This document shows, one piece after another, positions 26,202 through 32,119 of a stretch of 64,000 nt of DNA. The stretch comes from Vagococcus fessus. GTDB taxonomy: Bacteria; Bacillota; Bacilli; Lactobacillales; Vagococcaceae. Location of the stretch: positions 186,001-250,000 of the forward strand of contig NZ_NGJY01000001.1 in the NCBI RefSeq assembly GCF_003987565.1, given 5' to 3'. The number at the start of each line of letters is the position of its first letter. The first letter of the stretch is position 1. The notes under the pieces were generated by a model that saw only the letters and a program-made list of their open reading frames with translations, was not told the origin of the DNA and did not search any database. The translations under genes were made by a program, and so were the position numbers.

Positions 26202-26744
26202 ATGTTGGAGGATATAGTTTTGATTATTGGGTTGATAGTATTGTGTGAGGTTTTATTTTGGGTAGCCATTGTTTTAGGCTTGACCATCAGATATATTTTT
26301 AAAAAGGAGCGACTAGGCTTTAGAATCCTTTCATTAATACCGTTACTGGATTTAATTCTTTTACTAGCAGCAGGTTATGACATGTATCACGGCGCTACAG
26401 CAACACCGGCACATGCCCTAGCAGGAATTTATATTGGCGTTTCTGTTGTGTTTGGAAAAAGTATGATTGAATGGGCAGATGAACGTTTTGCTTATTACAT
26501 TATGAAAACAGGTGATAAACCGGTAAAGTTAGTCGGAATAGAGTATGCCAAACATCAGTTTAAAGGATGGCAAAAACATGTCTTGGCCTTCATATTGGGA
26601 GCAGCACTGCTTATACTTACAACAGTTATTGTAGGCGATCCAGATAGAACGAAAATACTAACAGATATGATTCAGGCATGGTTAGTTGTACTTGGAATTG
26701 ATTTAATTATGACGTTAAGTTATTTTATTTGGAAAAAGGCGTAG
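26202..26744 (+). CDS. Hypothetical membrane protein, about five spans
   Basis: ATG 26202 has AAAGGG upstream; a TTG 42 bases earlier is unlikely. The 180-residue protein has hydrophobic segments at about 3-28, 41-57, 67-85, 126-145 and 156-176, with the loop MIEWADERFAYYIMKTGDKPVKLVG between. It is probably an integral inner membrane protein of unknown function. It lies between TA copies C and D. Confidence 0.65.
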   Translation: MLEDIVLIIGLIVLCEVLFWVAIVLGLTIRYIFKKERLGFRILSLIPLLDLILLLAAGYDMYHGATATPAHALAGIYIGVSVVFGKSMIEWADERFAYYIMKTGDKPVKLVGIEYAKHQFKGWQKHVLAFILGAALLILTTVIVGDPDRTKILTDMIQAWLVVLGIDLIMTLSYFIWKKA

Positions 26745-26961
26745 TTTAGCAATAAGATAATTGGTTAGATTGTTATTTATAATTAAATTTCACGTAATAA
26801 GAAGCCATTAGAACCGTTTAATTCTATAGTTTTAAAGTAATAAAAAAGCGAACAAACACTGTTATATCAATGTTTGTTCGCTTTTTTTATTTATATGGAG
26901 TGCTATAATGGTCGGGTAAAGAAGTTAAGCTGGTGGCTATCTTAGAGTGGAGGTGGTGCTT

Positions 26962-27105
26962 ATGAAAATAAGTGCTGAAATCTATGAAAGGAGAGGCCTT
27001 TTGTCTGCGTTAGATACGATTAATCTAATCATAAATATAGGGAAGTATACTATAGCTGTGATTACATTAGTCGTGCTGATATCAGAAAATGACAAAAAAA
27101 AATAA
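26962..27105 (+). CDS. Type I toxin peptide, holin-like (copy D)
   Basis: 47 residues with the same start as copies B and C; the C-terminus reads SENDKKK instead of SKNDKKK. The hydrophobic span, both ribosome sites and the internal TTG are kept. Its antisense RNA promoter is at 27223-27251. The DUF2268 peptidase gene follows. Confidence 0.8.
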   Translation: MKISAEIYERRGLLSALDTINLIINIGKYTIAVITLVVLISENDKKK

Positions 27106-27216
27106 CCAATCCTTAACTTTGAACGGTTAATTGGTTATTTTTTTTTTGATTAACAACGTCACCATCTTAATGGCTTTACGACTAGGGAATCATGTTTATA
27201 CATGGTTCTCTTTTCA
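27094..27216 (-). ncRNA. Predicted antisense antitoxin RNA (copy D)
   Basis: Minus-strand TTGAAA (27251-27246) and TATAAT (27228-27223), spacer 17 bp, with the shared hairpin at the toxin's 3' end. The ends are approximate. Confidence 0.65.
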
Positions 27217-27342
27217 ATTTGGATTATACGCTAGATGGCTAGAAGTTTCAAATGAAAGTTATCTCTTTTACTAATCGTTAACATGATTTAGTCATATGGT
27301 TATCAGGTATAGTGTTATTTTAATTCTTCCAAAATACACTCT

Positions 27343-27381
27343 TGACCTTCTCGTGATGTCATCATTTATGATAAACACGAG
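27343..27381 (+). promoter_or_regulatory. Promoter with embedded inverted repeat before the DUF2268 gene
   Basis: TTGACC (27343-27348) and TATGAT (27367-27372) are 18 bp apart. CTCGTG (27350-27355) and CACGAG (27376-27381) bracket a second inverted pair, ATCAT/ATGAT. The 3' arm abuts the ribosome site GAGGAGG, so it could be an operator or, if transcribed from further upstream, a hairpin masking translation. Confidence 0.45.
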
Positions 27382-27390
27382 GAGGAGATA

Positions 27391-28293
27391 ATGATGACTA
27401 TAACACTAGTAGATACACAACACTTTTATACTAAAGCATGTACTGAGACTGTCACAGAAGATCAATTCAAATATGAGGTCATGGCACCTGTTAAGGAAAT
27501 GTGGGAGTATCTGAATGCCCCAATGACGGCGAAAACACCAGGTGGGTATGATGTGGTGATGGCATCAGAGATGCTTGGGATTTGGACGCCTAGAAAGAGT
27601 ACAGATGAGATAAAACAAAGTTATGAGGCATTACGTGAAACAGGGATTTATGACGAAGCTGCAAAGGTTATTAAAAATGCGATCCAACAATTTGAGGCGA
27701 TTAATTACACGATTCCTTTAGAGGATGTTGTGATTAATATTTTATTAGGTGATAAGGAAAATACGATTTTAATGGCAAGTGAGGGGTACAGTGGCTTTGG
27801 TGGTATTCCGGGTTATATTTTATTGGTTGTTGTACCTAATGCTTTTAATAAAACACGATTGAAGTCAGCGTTAGCCCATGAGTTTAATCATAATGTTAGA
27901 TTTACCCATGAGCCTTTTAATCATGGGGATGTGACAGTGGGTGAGTACATCGTCATTGAAGGCTTGGCAGAGGTCTTTACTGAATCACTTTACGGTATAG
28001 AAAACAGAGGACCGTGGGTGTGTGACTATGACGAGGAAGAAATGGACTATACGATTGAGGTATTTAAAGATAGTCTGGATGTTAAAGGATTTGAACAAGT
28101 GGCTGCCTATATGTACGGTGATGAGGTGGCTAAAAGTATGGGCTATTTGCCAGTAGGTGTCTCACGAAACGCTGGCTATACCATCGGTTACCATGTGGTC
28201 AAACGATATCTAGAACAGACAGGTCAAACAATCGCTGAAGCAACCCTAACATCTTCAAAAGAGATACTAGAGATGAGTGGTATGTTTAAATAA
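27391..28293 (+). CDS. DUF2268 putative zinc metallopeptidase
   Basis: This 300-residue protein has the HEFNH zinc motif (about 166-170, LKSALAHEFNHNVRF) with the downstream acidic ligand region YIVIEGLAEVFTESLYG (about 189-205). The family end motifs YMYGDE and AGYTIGYHVVKRYLE also match. DUF2268 proteins are predicted Zn-dependent proteases, cytoplasmic here because no signal peptide is seen. GAGGAGG precedes two adjacent ATG codons. It is the cargo gene after TA copy D. Confidence 0.88.
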   Translation: MMTITLVDTQHFYTKACTETVTEDQFKYEVMAPVKEMWEYLNAPMTAKTPGGYDVVMASEMLGIWTPRKSTDEIKQSYEALRETGIYDEAAKVIKNAIQQFEAINYTIPLEDVVINILLGDKENTILMASEGYSGFGGIPGYILLVVVPNAFNKTRLKSALAHEFNHNVRFTHEPFNHGDVTVGEYIVIEGLAEVFTESLYGIENRGPWVCDYDEEEMDYTIEVFKDSLDVKGFEQVAAYMYGDEVAKSMGYLPVGVSRNAGYTIGYHVVKRYLEQTGQTIAEATLTSSKEILEMSGMFK

Positions 28294-28299
28294 AGAATG

Positions 28300-28337
28300 A
28301 AGATCACAAACGTTGAAAGATGTTTGTGGTCTTTTTT
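28300..28337 (+). terminator. Terminator after the DUF2268 gene
   Basis: AAGATCACAAAC and GTTTGTGGTCTT form a 12-bp stem followed by T residues. Confidence 0.8.
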
Positions 28338-28360
28338 AAGTCTTAAAATGTCAAAAGGTC

Positions 28361-28400
28361 TTTACATTTTGTGCTAACTGTAGTTAAATTAAAATGTAAA
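28361..28400 (+). promoter_or_regulatory. Promoter and inverted repeat before the membrane protein/XRE pair
   Basis: TTTACATTTT (28361-28370) and AAAATGTAAA (28391-28400) are inverted repeats. TTTACA and TTAAAT (28384-28389) could act as -35 and -10 with 17 bp between. The site fits autorepression by the XRE protein encoded second in the operon. Confidence 0.45.
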
Positions 28401-28425
28401 ACACATTTGACAAAGGGGTGTTAGA

Positions 28426-28731
28426 ATGGAACTTTTATTAGTAGGTATATTTCTGTTATTTATCGTGGTAGCAATCGGTTTAATCGTTAAAATGTTTATT
28501 TCATTATCTGTAATGGGTGATGAAAGAAGAGTTATGATTATTGAGAAATCTGCTACCTCAACATTTGGGATAATAATGGGTCTATTGGTTTTGGATATCA
28601 TTGAGAAAATGGTTAGGGTCTTTATGGATCCAGACACACCAGTAGAAAATACATCAAGTTTTATTTATCTGACAGTAGCTGCGATTGTATTTTATATTTC
28701 ATTAGTTCATAACAAGCGAAAGTTTGGATAA
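28426..28731 (+). CDS. Small membrane protein paired with XRE regulator
   Basis: This 101-residue protein has three hydrophobic segments (about 2-28, 47-67 and 77-95) and starts after AAAGGGGTG. It lies three bases from the downstream XRE gene and is co-transcribed with it. Small membrane proteins next to Cro/CI-like regulators of this size (YozG/YgzD-like) are common in Firmicutes; no activity is known. Confidence 0.7.
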   Translation: MELLLVGIFLLFIVVAIGLIVKMFISLSVMGDERRVMIIEKSATSTFGIIMGLLVLDIIEKMVRVFMDPDTPVENTSSFIYLTVAAIVFYISLVHNKRKFG

Positions 28732-28734
28732 TAA

Positions 28735-28935
28735 ATGGAAAACAAAATTAAAGAGCTTAGAAAAGAATTAGGTCTATCGCAAGACACTCTAGCAAAACAA
28801 TGTAATGTCAGCCGTCAAACGATAAATGCCATTGAGAATAATAAGTATGACCCAACCTTACAGTTGGCGTTCAAGTTAGCAAAGACATTGGATACACCAG
28901 TAGATAGTTTATTTAACAGTGAGTCGATAGAATAA
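28735..28935 (+). CDS. XRE-family HTH regulator (YozG/Cro-like)
   Basis: This 66-residue single-domain HTH protein has KIKELRKELGLSQDTLAKQC, NVSRQTINAIENNKYDPTLQ and AFKLAKTLDTPVDSLF, a complete five-helix Cro/CI fold. It is the second gene of a two-gene operon with a small membrane protein and probably represses it through the inverted repeat upstream. A terminator follows. Confidence 0.92.
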   Translation: MENKIKELRKELGLSQDTLAKQCNVSRQTINAIENNKYDPTLQLAFKLAKTLDTPVDSLFNSESIE

Positions 28936-28985
28936 TAAAAACCCTCAAGAGACTGTAAAAATAGTCTTTCGAGGGTTATTTTTTT
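28936..28985. terminator. Terminator after the XRE gene
   Basis: AACCCTC...GAGGGTT stem with a long inner extension (AGACT/AGTCT), followed by a T tract. Confidence 0.8.
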
Positions 28986-29041
28986 GATTTTTTCTGTTAT
29001 ATAAAATAGGGAGTTTGAGTATCTTTCTCGATACAGTAACA

Positions 29042-29209
29042 TCATTTGCTATGAGCTTGTTGGTTCCTTTTAATTTCATGAATCAAACAATAGACAAGTG
29101 CAACGAATGAAATAAGAACACCAATAAAAGCTTGGTTTAGACAGGTGAAAATAATATTAGCAATCAAGCTAATGATTATTATAAAAGAGGTTCTAGATAA
29201 TGTTTTCAA
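29042..29209 (-). CDS. Small membrane protein after lanG
   Basis: The TTG at 29209 follows GGAGGG by seven bases, giving 55 residues with two hydrophobic segments (about 8-25 and 31-45) and a basic tail. A slightly longer TTG start is possible. It lies about 100 bp behind lanG on the same strand, so it could be an accessory immunity peptide of the lanthipeptide cluster, or an unrelated small protein. Confidence 0.5.
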   Translation of the reverse strand: MKTLSRTSFIIIISLIANIIFTCLNQAFIGVLISFVALVYCLIHEIKRNQQAHSK

Positions 29210-29311
29210 GATGAAACCCTCCAATCTAAAGATAGGAATGATACTGTCATGTCTATTGTATCACAGTAGAGAGTTATTAATATTTAATAGCTAGTCTTTT
29301 TGAATTTTTGT

Positions 29312-30055
29312 TTATTTTCTATATAGAGTAACACAAGCAAAAATAAGTAGAATAAACAAGACGATAGGAGATAAGAAGAGAATATAGACTAAATTATTGG
29401 ACAAGTGATGGAACAGTGTCATAAATGAACTGGTTTTTATATCGAGCATCAACAATCGACTTCCCCATGTAAATGGGAAAAATATCCAGATACCATTACC
29501 TAATGCGGTGAGTCCTATAATAGCTGTTAACAATGAACATGTTAAACCAACAAAAAGGATAGTTATAAAACTGAAAATTATGCTCAAAAAAAAGTAAAGG
29601 ACAAATGATGTTAGAAAGGAAAACCATGTTAAAGTAAAGCCATAAAGAAACTGAATATAAAATGCTGTAAAAGAAACGTTAAAAGTTAGTTTGAGTAATA
29701 TAAATGTTAAAAGTGAGTTAATAAAAAAAATGAGACTTAGCAATAAATAAGTAAAAATAAATTTAGATGAAAGTAACGAATAGTAGTGACGGTTCAGTCC
29801 AAAAATATTCTTAAAGTTCCCTGCTTCTCGTTCACAGTTCATTATCAATCCGAGTATGAAACAAATTATAAAAGGAATTAGGAAATTTAGGATTGAGAAA
29901 TAATTAAAATAAAAACTGTCGTCAGATATTTTTTGATTGGTTAAATTAATGTAACCAAAGATTACCAGATTAAATAAAATAGGTGAACTGTACAAAATCA
30001 TTCTTATAAAAGTATTCTTTGTTTTTAACCATTCCGCGCCAAGAGAAAAAGACAT
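29312..30055 (-). CDS. lanG: Lantibiotic immunity ABC transporter permease (LanG)
   Basis: This 247-residue protein has six membrane segments and the motif MNCEREAGNFKNIFGLNRH (about 68-86), common to LanG/NisG and related ABC-2 immunity permeases. It is the third gene of the minus-strand lanFEG set, three bases after lanE. With LanF and LanE it would expel the lantibiotic from the producer's membrane. Assignment as G rather than E is by order. Confidence 0.85.
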   Translation of the reverse strand: MSFSLGAEWLKTKNTFIRMILYSSPILFNLVIFGYINLTNQKISDDSFYFNYFSILNFLIPFIICFILGLIMNCEREAGNFKNIFGLNRHYYSLLSSKFIFTYLLLSLIFFINSLLTFILLKLTFNVSFTAFYIQFLYGFTLTWFSFLTSFVLYFFLSIIFSFITILFVGLTCSLLTAIIGLTALGNGIWIFFPFTWGSRLLMLDIKTSSFMTLFHHLSNNLVYILFLSPIVLFILLIFACVTLYRK

Positions 30056-30058
30056 AAC

Positions 30059-30805
30059 TTAATCACGCCCCTTTAGTTTGGATAAGATTATAGGGACACT
30101 GAAGTACAAGACTGTAAATACAAGTACTGACAGACAAAGACCCGGAAATATAATAGAGGGTGTGTTTAGGGGGTCGTTCTCTTTAAGTAGTGTTCCATTA
30201 GGATTAGTCTTAATAACAGGTGTAATTAAGCGTAAAGACCATCCCCAAGGGTTTATGTACCAGTAATCTTTTACAGTTGTAAAAATGCCAATAATAATCC
30301 CAAATAGGTTTATAACAATCGAAACCAGCGGTGTCGTTAATTGTGCGATTAGGATTGAAGTTGGAATAATAAATAATGTTGTTAGCCAAAGAATAAATGA
30401 GGTGACAAGAACATTTAAAGTAATGATAGTCGTCGGCTCATACATTATATGTTCCAAAACTATGGTTAAGATAGCAATTAGGCTATTAGCTAAGAATGAA
30501 TACATGACGAGTGTTATCATTTTGGTTTTCCAAAACAATTTTTGATTCAATAGCGAGTAATAGTTATAAGTGTGACTTTCATTTTCTCTTTGAATGGTTT
30601 GGTAGCTTAATACAGATAACCCTATGGGCAAAAAAAGTGACGGCCACCAATTATAAGTTAAGGGTACAAAAAAGTTGATATCAAAATACATAAATTGTGA
30701 AAATGGAACACATATTAGTACCGCTAGTATAGGTAGCCAAGTAAAGAAAAAATGACTAAATGTTCTTTTTCCTTTGATGTATTCAGCCTCTATATAATGT
30801 CTCAT
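30059..30805 (-). CDS. lanE: Lantibiotic immunity ABC transporter permease (LanE)
   Basis: The ATG at 30805 is favoured because GAGGA lies just upstream inside the end of lanF; an ATG five codons earlier is also possible. The 248-residue protein has six membrane segments and the conserved IQRENESHTYNYYSLLNQK stretch (about 73-91, start at the internal ATG) of LanE/NisE permeases. It is translationally coupled with lanF. It forms the transmembrane part of the immunity pump with LanG. Confidence 0.85.
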   Translation of the reverse strand: MRHYIEAEYIKGKRTFSHFFFTWLPILAVLICVPFSQFMYFDINFFVPLTYNWWPSLFLPIGLSVLSYQTIQRENESHTYNYYSLLNQKLFWKTKMITLVMYSFLANSLIAILTIVLEHIMYEPTTIITLNVLVTSFILWLTTLFIIPTSILIAQLTTPLVSIVINLFGIIIGIFTTVKDYWYINPWGWSLRLITPVIKTNPNGTLLKENDPLNTPSIIFPGLCLSVLVFTVLYFSVPIILSKLKGRD

Positions 30806-30806
30806 A

Positions 30807-31502
30807 TTATTTATCCTCATATTCTTTAGGATTTATAGTAGCTAAAAAGAAATCTTCCAAATCAGTATTTTTGGGTATTGTGCCTTCAAATTTTAAACAT
30901 CCATTTGTCATAATTCCAACGAAATCTGTCATATGTTGAATTTCATTTAAATTATGACTAGATACGATGACTGTAATGCCAAGTTCTGGAAATGATCTAA
31001 TTAGTTCTCGTAGTTCTTTAATTCCTATTGGATCAAGGCCGTTCGTCGGTTCATCCAATATAAGTAAATCAGGTTCTCTGATTAAAGCTGCTGCAATACC
31101 TAGACGTTGTTTCATCCCTAAAGAAAACTTAGAAATAGTTTTTTTACCAGTGTTCTTTAAGTTTACAAGATGTAAAACTTCTTTAATTCTCGTCTTTTTT
31201 AGACCTAAAAGCTTTACTAAAACTAAAAGGTTTTCTTCTGCAGTTAGATTTTTATATAGTGCAGGTTCTTCGATTAATGAGCCAATGGTAGGGGGATTAA
31301 GTGTCGTGTTAGTTAGGAGTATAGAACCACTTGTAGGCTTTAAACTTCCTGTTAGCATTTTTAAAGTCGTAGACTTGCCAGCACCGTTAGGCCCTACTAA
31401 TCCGTAAATTGTTTTATTTTCTACGTGTATGGAAAGAGAATCGACAGCCACCTCCTTATTGAATCGTTTTGTTAAATCCTCTGTTTGTAGTAATAACGCC
31501 AT
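30807..31502 (-). CDS. lanF: Lantibiotic immunity ABC transporter ATPase (LanF)
   Basis: This 231-residue ATPase has Walker A GPNGAGKST (about 36-44), signature FSLGMKQR (about 127-134) and Walker B LLILDEPTNGLDP (about 147-159). In place of the usual Q-loop it has GSLIEEPALY, an E-loop that is a hallmark of LanF immunity ATPases. GAGAGG precedes the ATG. It is transcribed divergently from the precursor genes, so the 170-bp gap holds the control region for both units. Confidence 0.9.
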   Translation of the reverse strand: MALLLQTEDLTKRFNKEVAVDSLSIHVENKTIYGLVGPNGAGKSTTLKMLTGSLKPTSGSILLTNTTLNPPTIGSLIEEPALYKNLTAEENLLVLVKLLGLKKTRIKEVLHLVNLKNTGKKTISKFSLGMKQRLGIAAALIREPDLLILDEPTNGLDPIGIKELRELIRSFPELGITVIVSSHNLNEIQHMTDFVGIMTNGCLKFEGTIPKNTDLEDFFLATINPKEYEDK

Positions 31503-31570
31503 ATTATTTTAATCCTCTCTTTCAATTGATAGTTTTTAGAATAACACCAAACAATAAAGTTTTTATAAAC

Positions 31571-31631
31571 AAAGTTCTTATAAATAAAAAGATAATAAGT
31601 TTATAAGAACTTTATATTCTAACGATATACT
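31571..31631. promoter_or_regulatory. Divergent control region of the lanthipeptide cluster
   Basis: A perfect inverted repeat of 14-bp arms (AAAGTTCTTATAAA 31571-31584, TTTATAAGAACTTT 31600-31613) lies between lanF and the precursors. A -10 TATACT (31626-31631) faces lanA1 with no good -35; the spot 17 bp upstream falls in the right arm. This suggests activation by LanR bound to the repeat. Alternatively, the repeat could act as a bidirectional transcript end. Confidence 0.6.
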
Positions 31632-31675
31632 ACGTATTGTAACCGGTTACTTACGAAAAGAAAGGAGTGAAAAAG

Positions 31676-31855
31676 ATGCCTAAGTATGATGATTTTGATT
31701 TGAACTTAAAGCAAGTTTCTAACACTGATCATAAAAACCCTAGAATTACTAGTCTTATTGCTTGTACACCTGGAACATGTAACAGCAAATGTCCAAATAC
31801 AAATTGGCTATGTTCGAATGTTTGTGTAACTAAAACTTGTTGGACATGTGCTTAA
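31676..31855 (+). CDS. lanA1: Class I lanthipeptide precursor 1 (nisin-type)
   Basis: ATG 31676 follows AAAGGAG by eight bases; 59 residues. The leader MPKYDDFDLNLKQVSN... holds the FDLNL (FNLD-type) box bound by LanB and LanC and ends NPR. Cleavage after Arg23 would leave a 36-residue core starting ITSLIACTPGTC. The core has 7 Cys and 10 Ser/Thr. The ITSxxxCTPG start matches nisin rings A and B, lipid II binding in the family. Ring B here is TPGTC, one residue longer than nisin's TPGC. The rest (CPNTNW, CVTKTCWTCA) is unlike nisin. Confidence 0.9.
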   Translation: MPKYDDFDLNLKQVSNTDHKNPRITSLIACTPGTCNSKCPNTNWLCSNVCVTKTCWTCA

Positions 31856-31881
31856 TTTTAAAAGTATAAGGAGGAAAAGAA

Positions 31882-32070
31882 ATGCCTAAATATGATGATT
31901 TTGATTTGAATTTAAAACAAAATATATCTAATTCAAATAATAAGGAGCCACGTATAACTAGTATTAAGTGGTGTACTCCAGGCACTTGTAATAATACGTG
32001 TCAAGGTAATTCGACATTGAAATCAAATTGTTGTGGGGGATCACTTATCTGTTCTTTAGGTGGATGCTAA
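31882..32070 (+). CDS. lanA2: Class I lanthipeptide precursor 2 (nisin-type)
   Basis: 62 residues, 26 bases after lanA1, with AAGGAGG upstream. The first 13 residues are identical to those of precursor 1 (MPKYDDFDLNLKQ), the leader ends EPR, and the 38-residue core starts ITSIKWCTPGTC. The core has 7 Cys and 10 Ser/Thr and a distinctive SNCCGGSLICSLGGC end, with a Cys-Cys pair and a C-terminal Cys. Shared leader and N-terminal core but different tails suggest two products of the same enzymes, possibly synergistic. An attenuator-like hairpin follows. Confidence 0.9.
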   Translation: MPKYDDFDLNLKQNISNSNNKEPRITSIKWCTPGTCNNTCQGNSTLKSNCCGGSLICSLGGC

Positions 32071-32078
32071 TACAAATT

Positions 32079-32105
32079 GCGGATATATTATTATCCGCTT
32101 TTTTT
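32079..32105 (+). terminator. Attenuating hairpin between lanA2 and lanB
   Basis: GCGGATA (32079-32085) pairs with TATCCGC (32092-32098), followed by seven T. Such partial terminators keep precursor mRNA in excess over enzyme mRNA in lantibiotic operons. The lanB ribosome site AGGAGGG follows at once. Confidence 0.8.
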
Positions 32106-32119
32106 AGGAGGGATAATGT

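Larger units (their letters stand above)
26836..27253 (+). repeat. Type I TA repeat unit, copy D
   Basis: About 418 bp, nearly identical to copy C across hairpin, promoter (-10 at 26904-26909), toxin, shared terminator hairpin and antitoxin promoter. Confidence 0.88.

Noticed and set aside
24630-27253. CRISPR-like repeated array
   Set aside because: Units are over 400 bp, encode peptides and antisense promoters, and are separated by genes; nothing fits short repeats and spacers.
30967-31407. 146-codon plus-strand ORF opposite lanF
   Set aside because: It is antisense to a fully conserved ABC ATPase and has no features of its own.
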